A stretch of 64,000 bases of DNA from Lamellibrachia satsuma (taxonomy: Eukaryota > Annelida > Polychaeta > Sabellida > Siboglinidae): NCBI GenBank assembly GCA_033239005.1, contig BSQZ01000004.1:13794007-13858006 (forward strand), read 5' to 3'. Under the pieces are notes generated by a model that had not been told where the DNA came from, ran no database searches, and worked only from the letters and a program-made list of their open reading frames with translations. This document shows, in pieces, positions 48,401 through 60,400 of the stretch. A program made the translations under genes and the position numbers. Position 1 is the first letter of the stretch. Every line of letters starts with the position of its first letter.

Positions 48401-51400
48401 TCTACAGCCAGGTGCTCATACAGCTGAGTGAACTGTCTACAGCCAGGTGCTCATACAGCTGAGTGAACTGTCTACAGCCAGGTGCTCATACAGCTGAGTG
48501 AACTGTCTACAGCCAGGTGCTCATACAGCTGAGTGAACCGTCTACAGCCAGGTGCTCATACAGCTGAGTGAACCGTCTACAGCCAGGTGCTCGTACAGCT
48601 GAGTGAACTGTCTACAGCCAGGTGCTCGTACAGCTGAGTGAACCGTCTACAGCCAGGTGCTCGTACAGCTGAGTGAACTGTCTACAGCCAGGTGCTCGTA
48701 CAGCTGAGTGAACTGTCTACAGCCAGGTGCTCGTACAGCTGAGTGAACTGTCTACAGCCAGGTGCTCGTACAGCTGAGTGAACTGTCTACAGCCAGGTGC
48801 TCGTACAGCTGAGTGAACTGTCTACAGCCAGGTGCTCGTACAGCTGAGTGAACTGTCTACAGCCAGGTGCTCGTACAGCTGAGTGAACTGTCTACAGCCA
48901 GGTGCTCGTACAGCTGAGTGAACTGTCTACAGCCAGGTGCTCGTACAGCTGAGTGAACTGTCTACAGCCAGGTGCTCGTACAGCTGAGTGAACGGTCTAC
49001 AGCCAGGTGCTCGTACAGCTGAGTGAACTGTCTACAGCCAGGTGCTCGTACAGCTGAGTGAACTGTCTACAGCCAGGTGCTCGTACAGCTGAGTGAACTG
49101 TCTACAGCCAGGTGCTCGTACAGCTGAGTGAACCTGTCTACAGCCAGGTGCTCGTACAGCTGAGTGAACTGTCTACAGCCAGGTGCTCGTACAGCTGAGT
49201 GAACTGTCTACAGCCAGGTGCTCGTACAGCTGAGTGAACTGTCTACAGCCAGGTGCTCGTACAGCTGAGTGAACTGTCTACAGCCAGGTGCTCATACAGC
49301 TGAGTGAACTGTCTACAGCCAGGTGCTCGTACAGCTGAGTGAACTGTCTACAGCCAGGTGCTCGTACAGCTGAGTGAACTGTCTACAGCCAGGTGCTCGT
49401 ACAGCTGAGTGAACTGTCTACAGCCAGGTGCTCGTACAGCTGAGTGAACTGTCTACAGCCAGGTGCTCTTACAGCTGAGTGAACTGTCTACAGCCAGGTG
49501 CTCGTACAGCTGAGTGAACTGTCTACAGCCAGGTGCTCGTACAGCTGAGTGAACTGTCTACAGCCAGGTGCTCGTACAGCTGAGTGAACTGTCTACAGCC
49601 AGGTGCTCGTACAGCTGAGTGAACTGTCTACAGCCAGGTGCTCGTACAGCTGAGTGAACTGTCTACAGCCAGGTGCTCGTACAGCTGAGTGAACTGTCTA
49701 CAGCCAGGTGCTCGTACAGCTGAGTGAACTGTCTACAGCCAGGTGCTCGTACAGCTGAGTGAACTGTCTACAGCCAGGTGCTCGTACAGCTGAGTGAGGC
49801 AATGTGAAGTAAGGCAACTGCTCAAGGTTTGAAATGAAAGCAAGAGGATTCAAACCCCGGTCCTCTTATATAAGTCCAAAGTTCTAACCATAAAGCCACT
49901 GGGCCCCTGTCCTGATGTCAAAGTGGCATGAATGCCCCAGGTACATTCACAAGAGACAACTTCCTACCTGGTAACAGAAAGAAGCTCGCTCAACTTGTCC
50001 ATGTCCTGCATGTTGCTCACTCGCTCGTCGTCCACCGTCGCAAAGTAGTCAAACTCCTGCATTGTCACGCCAGGTTAAAGGTCAACAGTAATAATTAGCA
50101 TAATTAACTCACAAACAGCAGCCTATTCTATGAATAGTTTAAATACAGAGTTCAACATAGTGACACCATTAAATTAATGCTAATGTTTCAACAATAATTT
50201 ACAACAATGGATAAAATAGGTTAAAATTCAGTTGCGATATTATGGGTATGAGCATAGTAGCATTAAAACATTTAGTTTCTTGTTCCACATAATTCATGAC
50301 ATAACTGCATGAAGAAAATGTTTTTTATTTACTAGCATACAGCATTTTTTAATAATTATATGACAAAGCATAATCCAATGTTAATTGCCACTGTTCCGCC
50401 AACACCTAATAATCGACCAATCTACCAAAATAATTTAGTGGCTATTCATTACATTAATGACCAGGCTGGGTTGAAATGACCATTCCACTGCAAAGTGAGC
50501 AGAGAAAAAGTGTTTTAAATTTGAAGTAGCAAAAATGAATTTACGTAAACCATCCCATGCCCTACGCCATACTACCCAACAGTGGCACTACTTGGTATAT
50601 CACCACTGCCAAAAACTTGATTATAACTTGATATAAACGATTGGTTGGCTTGGTAACATCATTGTGGCTTGTGACTTGTTATGTCATTGTGGCTTGTGAC
50701 TTGTTATGTCATTGTGGCTTGCGACTTGTTATGTCATTGTGGCTTGTGACTTGTTATGTCATTGTGGCTTGTGACTTGTTATGTCATTGTGGCTTGTGAC
50801 TTGTTATGTCATTGTGGCTTGCGACTTGTTATGTCATTGTGGCTTGCAACTTGTTATGTCATTGTGGCTTGCGACTTGTTATGTCATTGTGGCTTGCGAC
50901 TTGTTATGTCATTGTGGCTTGTGACTTGTTATGTCATTGTGGCTTGTGACTTGTTATGTCATTGTGGCTTGTGACTTGTTATGTCATTGTGGCTTGCGAC
51001 TTGTTATGTCATTGTGGCTTGTGACTTGTTATGTCATTGTGGCTTGTGACTTGCTATGTCATTGTGGCTTGTGACTTGTTATGTCATTGTGGCTTGTGAC
51101 TTGCTATGTCATTGTGGCTTGTGACTTGTTATGTCATTGTGGCTTGTGACTTGTTATGTCATTGTGGCTTGTGACTTGTTATGTCATTGTGGCTTGTGAC
51201 TTGTTATGTCATTGTGGCTTGTGACTTGTTATGTCATTGTGGCTTGTGACTTGTTATGTCATTGTGGCTTGTGACTTGTTATGTCATTGTGGCTTGTGAC
51301 TTGTTAAGTCATTGTGGCTTGTGACTTGTTATGTCATTGTGGCTTGCGACTTGTTATGTCATTGTGGCTTGCGACTTGTTAAGTCATTGTGGCTTGTGAC

Positions 51401-54400
51401 TTGTTATGTCATTGTGGCTTGTGACTTGTTATGTCATTGTGGCTTGTGACTTGTTATGTCATTGTGGCTTGCGACTTGTTAAGTCATTGTGGCTTGTGAC
51501 TTGTTATGTCATTGTGGCTTGCAACTTGTTAAGTCATTGTGGCTTGCGACTTGTTAAGTCATTGTGGCTTGTGGCTTGTTATGTCATTGCAGATGCGCAG
51601 TGGTCAATTTAAGTAATTTGGAATAACTGTACAAAACACGCGTTGTGAGCAATTGTACGTATGAATCAGCATAAAAAAAACTGTGTTAAGATCCTTTGTT
51701 CGTAGATAAACCCCTGAATGTTTGACACCCGAAATGCAAAGCATCTAGGAGGAATAGCATAACATGCATGCATGTCCGCCCGCCCACCCGCGCGCACAGA
51801 CACGCATGCGCAAGTGAAAGTGTAACAAACCTTCAACTTTGTGCGTAGTGTTTTCCGTTCCTTCTTCAGAACTTTCCTCTGTGTTTCCTTCTCCTTTCTC
51901 ACCTTGTCTGCCTGGAGGGGACGGGGAGGGAGATTTTAGATTTTTTTTATTACTATTACGAACACTTGTAAAGTGCCATATATAACCGGCACCAGCTGTT
52001 CACTGGCATATTATCATATAACTATACATATAGTTTTAAAATATATTAAACTAAATAAATATTGTTAAGACTGGGGGATCACACTGGTCAGCAAATGGGC
52101 GAGATGATATCTCAGCAACCAAACAATCTTTAACAAATTATAAGCATATGCTTCTGGTGTGGAAAGATAGCCAATTTTGTAATTTTGTCTAATTTGCATA
52201 ACCGTAACCTTGGTAACCAGCTTTTCATTGAAAAAGGGTTTGCATGATTTTGTGGGAGGTCCCACATTAAAACGTAAGAATTTTATTTTCCTCATTGCTA
52301 TGATCTGTTGAGATACAAAGAAGTGCAAAAAATGCCATTTTGGTTGAATCCATTAGCATAATTATGATCCAAATTTGGCGAAAGTTTTTTATTTTAAAAG
52401 CAACTTCAATCGTAATATAAAGGCCAGCCCTTCAAAAGGATTCATTGCATTTGCATAACTTTCAGGAATAACTGCTTAAAGATTCAGCCACCTATCTTTA
52501 AAACTTTTTTCGAGAGACTTCCCACAAAAGTCTAAAAAAAGTGAGTTGAGGAAACAGCATAAAACTAAGTGAACATAAGATATTATGAATGCAATGCCAG
52601 TTTTACGATTGTTTTTCATATCAACATGAACAACATGTGGTAACTACATAAATAATAAAATAAAACTACAGTCAACATTTCTTATCTAAATATTATGATA
52701 ATTAACAGTCGTTATATTTAAAGTGGTTAATAAAAGTTAAACGTTGGCGCTGTCACGACTTGGAGTCAAAGCGCTGTCAGTGTACATAAGCCGATTGCTT
52801 CGTCTTATGCATTCATCGTCTACTGCAAGGCTTTCCTCCAAAAGTGACAGAGCAAACGTGACTATCTTCAATTCTCAGCCATCTTCCACAGATGTAGTTC
52901 AAATAAATTACCATATTTGAATGCTGCTCTGTGATTGGTTGGTGGTGTTACAGAGGTAAAATAATTATTATTCATAGTGACCGCAATACCCATATATGGT
53001 TCAGGTTAGGTCATGGTGTCTCGCAAATGCAGAGGTGGTTAACAATTTGATAATTTCACTGAATACTAATTTATATATGGAGATAGTCGAATGCTGACCT
53101 CAGAATCATACAGCTGGGCTCATTCCCGACAAGATGAAACGAAACATGGTCGACATGCGTGGAGTAATGTTTACGTTTGAGAGCGCTAAAAGTTGGCCCA
53201 TTTTCGGCGATTTCAAAGAACAGAACGATGTTTGCAGCTAGCAGGGTAGTGACATATATAATTTTGTATATCATTTAAAATAAATGTGAAAGACATTATA
53301 CATTCTGAAAATCGACTTCAAAATCGATAACCATGACCATTTTCTGGCATTTCCAGACCTGCAGGGGTCATTAATAAAAAATATAATTGGCCTATTCCTC
53401 AGTGAAAGTAGGCAAGCTTAAAAATATTTTTTAAATAGTTTTTAGATTCTTTGGACTGAGTCAGTGTGTCTGTGTCTCTTATAAATCTTATATCCCACAA
53501 AGAAGGTAAAATCTTGTAAATGCCTCAACTGATAAAAAATTATTTAACCGTTTGTTAGATGATTTCACCAAAACTGAATGAGTGAACATTTGGGAAAAAT
53601 TTACATGTTAAAATACATTCTACAGACACTGAGAATCACATTACTTTTATGAACACTTTCATATACAGAAGACAGTTGAATATAATGCACTTTATAGAAA
53701 TAATTCAGCCATGCATTACACCGATAAAAATCTGTCTTAACCGGAGTAAAAAAAATTGTTTTTTATATCAAAAATAGACCTGAAAATTGTAGATGGGAGA
53801 GAAGACTTACCTGTATCCTTGCTACTTCCTCTTCCTCTTCCTTCAGCTTCCTCTCGGCCTCTTCCGCTTCCCGCTTTACCTATAAAAGTGACCATATGCT
53901 GTAAAAGTGACCACATGGTGTCAAAGTGACCACATGCTGTCAAAGTGACTGACCACATGCTATAAAAGTGATCACATGCTATAAAAGTGATCACATGCTA
54001 TAAAAGTGACCACATGCTATAAAAGTGATCACATGCTATAAAAGTGATCACACAGTGTAAAAGTGACCAAATGCTATAAAAGTGATCACATGCTATAAAA
54101 GTGATCACATGCTATAAAAGTAACCACATGCTATAAAAGTAACCACATGCTATAAAAGTGATCACATGCTATAAAAATTATCACACGGTGTAAAAGTGAC
54201 CACATGCTATACAATTAACCATATGCTGTAAAAGTAACCACATGCTATAAAAATTATCACATGCTATAAAAGTGACCACATGCTATAAAAGTAGTAGTAA
54301 AGGATCAATGTAGATTGGACATCAGGAAGCACTCGTTCTCACAGAGGACAATAAATGAATGGAACAAACTGTCTACAGATTGTGTAACTGCTATCAGCGT

Positions 54401-57400
54401 GAATATGTTTAAAAACAAGGTTGACACATATATCAGGAGGGCGGGTTATAAGTAGATGAACATTGTTGGACTCTCGATAAGCCAATGGCTTCCTTGTCCA
54501 CTTCCCATCTGGGCCTTTGGCTTGGATGGCAAATTTTGTTAAATCTTGTTAATCATATGCAGTAAAAGTGACGATATGCTGTAAAAGTGACCGCATTCCA
54601 TAAAAGTGACCAAATGCCATAAAAGTTGGGCAAACACAATGTTATGCCTGCATAATGACTTCCACATTTCCAGACCCCTGAACAAAAAACATATTATCCC
54701 AAGTTTCATCCAAGTAGCTCCCACACAAGGCCTACAACCCTCATCATTTGGTCTGCACATTGAATCCCCAAAATAATGGGGTATTTGCCCCTGTCCTCAC
54801 CCTCTCCTCCTCGTCGGCGCGGGCTCTGGCTGCATCCCTCTTAGCCTGCTTGGCTGCCAGCTTCTTCTGCTTCTCCTGCTCTAAGTGTCTAGCAATGCGT
54901 GGGTCACACGCATAGCTGTTGTCTGCGACAGAACACGCATCAGTGGAGGCTTCTTACACAACCCACTCTCTCGGGCCAGAACATGCATCAGTGGAGGCTT
55001 CTTACACAACCCACTCTCTCGGGCTAAAACACTCAACAGTGGAGGTTTCTTACACAACCCACTCTCTCGGGCCAGAACATGCATCAGTGGAGGCTTCTTA
55101 CACAACCCACTCTCTCGGGCCAGAACATGCATCAGTGGAGGCTTCTTACACAACCCACTCTCTCGGGCTAAAACACTCAACAGTGGAGGCTTCTTACACA
55201 ACCCACTCTCTCGAGCCAGAACACTCATCAGTGGAGGCTTCTTATACAACCTACTCTCTCGGGCCAGAACACTCATCAGTGGAGGCTTCTTACACAACCC
55301 ACTCTCTCGAGCCAGAAAACTCATCAGTGGAGGCTTCTTACACAACCCACTCTCTCGGGCTAAAACACTCATCAGTGGAGGCTTCTTATACAACCTACTC
55401 TCTCGGGCCAGAACACTCATCAGTGGAGGCTTCTTACACAACCCACTCTCTCGAACCAGAACACTCATCAGTGGAGGCTTCTTACACAACCCACTCTCTC
55501 GGGCCAGAACATGCATCAGTGGAGGCTTCTTACACAACCCACTCTCTCGGGCTAAAACACTCAACAGTGGAGGCTTCTTACACAACCCACTCTCTCGAGC
55601 CAGAACACTCATCAGTGGAGGCTTCTTATACAACCTACTCTCTCGGGCCAGAACACTCATCAGTGGAGGCTTCTTACACAACCCACTCTCTCGAGCCAGA
55701 ACACTCAACAGTGGAGGCTTCTTACACAACCCACTCTCTCGGGCTAAAACACTCAACACAACCCACTCGCTCGGGCTAGAACACTCAACAGTGGAGGCTT
55801 CTTACACAACCCACTCTCTCGGGCCAGAACATTCAACAGTGGAGGCTTCTTAAATAACCGCTTATAAGAACAGATTGTTTGACATTTCTCCATGGCCCAA
55901 TTTTTTTCAAGCATATTGGAAGCTTCTTAGGTCGAATACGGTATCTCATTCTCTCGGGCCAGGGCACTCATCAATGGAGGTTTCTCACTCAAGCCACACT
56001 CTCGGGCCAGTTTCACTAAGACCAGACCTTCTTCAAGTACATCCAGCATAATATTATATACAGAGCATTCTCGCTACAAGGAACACGTTGGGAACTGGTC
56101 AAACTGTTCTGTATATCCAATGTTTCTCATATCCACAGGTACATAAACAAGTGCAGCCAGACTGGGGATTTCAGAGTTTTTCTTTTTAAGCGGATGTTCC
56201 TTACATCGGGAGTCGCCATAGTGAGAAACCACAGTGTGTGTGCGTGCGTATTCTGGTTAATATAATAATTAAACTTAATAACGCCTAACTCATCAGGAAT
56301 CTGATCTGACGGGTGCAACTAACCAGAACCATTAAGCATGATATCATGAACAAGAACGCGCAAGATTCTCATTCCATCAAATCAAATTCTTATTGAAATA
56401 TTAAACCATTCTAGAATCATTGCACAAAAGCGATTTGTCTTCACAGCTAGTGTAATTTTTTAGGTATTAGTAGCTTTTAAAAATTCTTATAATTTTACCA
56501 GAGCATAGCTACGCATCATGGCTATTGAGTCCAAACCCAGTTTGTCTGTACCAAGGCATAATAACATTACTGGAGGTGATGACAATAAGTGTGTGCATCT
56601 AAAAGTCACTGACCTACAAGTTGTCTTAGTCTGGCAATCTCCTCCTTCTTTCTCTTCTGTCGTGCGGCTTTGTTCTGCTTCTCTATCCAGCGTCTCTCGT
56701 CGCGACTGCAAACACCAGAGACAGAATACAGAGAACAGAATGTGGGGTGACAAAAGTTGTTATTTTAATGTTTTGTCTCTGGGGAAGCACCAATGAACTC
56801 CCTGAATCCACCTTGATATCTCACATGTTGACCTATATTTATGTCTAAGACTCCATCCTCAGTTCACTTAGCACACGGCGAATCAGGTTTGTTGATGTCC
56901 AAATCGGTAATGTGTGAATAGTTTAAGTAACATGCGTTGTCGGTTTAATAAAGCAATGCTAATTTTTATTAAACGCAATGCACGAATTGACTTCAATTGT
57001 TACGGAACTTGCAAAAGTGTGAACAACCTTATATATATATATATAGAGCTGGGCCACTTTTAGCATTTTCAATTTGTCTTGATGATTTCATCAAAACTAA
57101 AATAAATTACAAACGAGGTAATGTGTTGTAGTTGATAATACCGGGTAGATATTGGTTCATTGTTTTTCAAAATGAGACAAGTGAAGAAATTGAACTAAAA
57201 AAGAACCAGTTGAAGGATCTACTACAGGTTCAAGGAGCTCCCTCCACTAACATTTAACTGTAAGGATATATGATCTACATTATCTACATATTACAGTAAC
57301 CAGATGATAATTGAAATACCAATGTATTTCTGGCACAAAACTGTATTTGGTAGGACCTCTTGAACTACTAATAAAACATCCCCTCGGGTCACCCCAGATA

Positions 57401-60400
57401 TTGGTGATCACAACAGTTCTGTTACACGTTAAGCAAGAGATCTTTTGCTCAAACATCAGCTATATAAGACATAAATCCCCCCTTTTGTTACGTCGGAGAG
57501 TGTTGGACACTTACGAGGAAGGATGAACACCCACTCAGCAAGACAGAGACGTGTAGGCTGCGTTGGTGGTTCACGTGATTCAGGGTGTTAGTCTCACAGA
57601 ACACCAGACTAATGTGTCTATACGGAAGAAAGCTGGAGTACTCGACCTGTCATCACACCTGATGAAGCGAAGACTGCACTGGTATGGCCATGTAAGACGG
57701 CGAGGTAGCAATGATACAACCAATATAGCCCTAAACCAGACTGTTCCTGGGGCACGTCAGAGACAGACCTAAGCTCCAGTACATGGACGTGGTGATATGA
57801 AGAATAATGAGATTGAGAAAGCAGTGATCCAAAACAGACATCTCTGGGCAGCTTCCGTTGCCACGGTGACCCACCTTGGTGGACAGGCCGGGAGGCGACC
57901 CACCTTGGTGGACAGGCCGGGAGGCGATCCACCTCGGTGGACAAGCCGGGAGGTGAGAAAGGTGAGAAAACAAGAGATTTTTTGGCAACTCAACATTGCA
58001 ATATGAACCACAGCTTACTTCTCGCCTTTCTCTTTTTCTTCCTGGTCCAGGTAGGAATACTCTCGCCACGAATCAAAGTTGTACCTGAAGCATTGATCAG
58101 ACACAACTGCACTGCTATATCAAATAAGTAACTTTGTGTACAATAATAGTGTCAATATATTTGCCTAAACGAGGCGCTTGTGGCTCAGAGCAAAGTGTGT
58201 GTGTGTGTGTGTGTGTGCACGCGTGCATAAAATGTTCAGGTTGGGTTCAGGGCTTGAACAGCAAGAATTTATTGGTCATCTGAATGACATATAGTAAGTC
58301 TAGCTAGTTGACCACTATCCTTGGGGATATATTCTGAGATTCTAATCTAATATCAACGTATCTGGCTACGGTCACATTAAAGGCATTCAAGTCATGTGCT
58401 CATCATCACAATCCCAATGAGTATTATTACATATAAAGTCACTCCAGTAAACACACAGTGAAACACGGGAGAGATCTCACTAGAGAAAGGCAGACATTCA
58501 TGACAGAAGATACAGATGCATTGCCAAGGGTCAAACACACACCAGTAGGAGTAGAAATTGTTAACATCCTCGAAGCTTATGCTGTCATCACCCAGCACTG
58601 GGACCCACTTCTTCACTGACCACCTGCAGATGAAATGTAACTTGTCAGGTGAATAAAACCATTGTTTCTGCAGACAACAACTGAATATACTAGCAAAAAT
58701 ACCCATCCCTGGAACGGGATAACTTGGTAGTTCGCAAGTAACTGATATGGTAACGGTATTTAACCGTTTTCAGGATACGCATCATTATTACAAAAATATC
58801 CATCTATGTCTTGGTACTTGATGCTGCCAATCAATATATTGATGACTTATTGGAATCCAACTCTCGAAATTGTGATGTAACACTGGCAGTTACTGTAGTA
58901 TCTAGTAATGGTTAACATAACTTCGAACAATCATAGAAAAGACACGACATTGCAAACAATTCTACATAAACATCCGCATAGTGTTGCAAACAAATGTATG
59001 TAATAACAACAAAGGGTATTACGATTGTTCATAGAAAGGGTAATAGCCGGGTGAATTTAAAAAATAATAAAACTGTGACAACTCGACCGTGGGGTCGTGG
59101 ATGAACCCCTGAAAGTTTGACGTCCGAGATGCAATGCATCTAGGAGTAACATAAGATACAAACATAACTTACAAACATTTGGTTGTGAGCCAAGTTGGCT
59201 GTGTGCCAAAATAGCTATGACCTTAATTGTTTGCAGGCCACGTTGTTTGTCAGCCGAGTTGGCCGTTTCGCTTAAATGCACGTTTTACATGTGAATAGAA
59301 CACGTTTTATAGCTCGAACAGTTCCAACACAAACCCAAGATGCCGTCTTGGGTCATCAGGGTCACCACTGAAGTGTATGCGCGATTAGTCAATGAAACAC
59401 AAAGTTCACTATTCTAGTCAAAGTTTACAACTCAAGTCACAAGCAGAAGTGAACTCACGACCTTTTAGGGAGCGATAGTTATTTACGCATAGCCACTACA
59501 ATATAAGGCAATGTAATAGTAATTAAGCTATTACATTTCTTTTATAATTTGGATTAATGCTGGGTTATTTAGCTCCAGTAGCCTACAGAGACAATGGGTA
59601 AGACAACCAAGGCCAGGTACAGTTTACACATATAACTGTATTGGTTCTTTTTATAATTTGGTCAGCAGAAGCAGTTCAAAGGACAAATTCTCACACAGCA
59701 CAACTGCATTCTACTATAAACTCCAAACAAAGGCACGGATGTGTGTGAGCAACAGCGAAGGGCATATGTTGGCATCACATGATGAAAGAATACACTTAAA
59801 AAAACTTCCAACTTTTATTATCTGGTTTGAGAAAATCTTAAATCAGTCCTTGTGTCCTTATAATACTGGCTGGCATGTTGTGGTGTATATTCAGATGAAA
59901 TTCTGTCACTGTAGATTATTGATGATTGCTTGAATAATGAGTTGTTGTTGCAGAGAACTACTCTACTACTGAGTGGAAAGTTAAAATATGTAGCATAATA
60001 CATCTGTACGCACTTCAAAATATTTAATCGAAAGCAAATAGTTGCAATGGAAAAATGTAATAGTAATAAGTTCAAATGTAATAGTAATAGATTACTTTGC
60101 CTTCAGGATATAATAGTAACAGTAACAGTAACAGAAAGGAAACAAAATAATAGTAAGATTACATTGTAGTGTAACTGACCCAGGCCTGACTCTAGCTGGA
60201 TCATAATAAGATATTTGAATCACACTGACAGTTACCTTGCATTCTGCTCAAAGTAAGGACGAAACACTTCGTAGAATTTCTCCTTCGAGTCGCTGCTCAC
60301 GGATGGGACAGAGTCATCAAACTGTGGGTCGATACTATCGTATGACTTCCTTTTGGCCGGAATGCCCAGAGTCTCCCACGCTGCAAGATCCATCTTCAAT

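Noticed and set aside
47310..49797. Direct repeats that look like a CRISPR array
   Set aside because: Units abut with no unique spacers, and the context is a eukaryotic intron. It is a minisatellite.
49843..49912. Functional tRNA gene
   Set aside because: A and B boxes are present but the acceptor and anticodon stems do not pair well; better read as a SINE head or pseudogene.
54881..55853. 290-320-codon ORFs on both strands
   Set aside because: 16-codon period of the 48-bp array in a DNAJC2 intron. Being open on both strands at once is typical of repeats, not genes.
56614..56620. DNAJC2 donor at CTT|GTAGGT
   Set aside because: Would put the next exon out of frame; CTTGTAG|GTCAGT keeps the conserved [10 protein letters not shown] junction.
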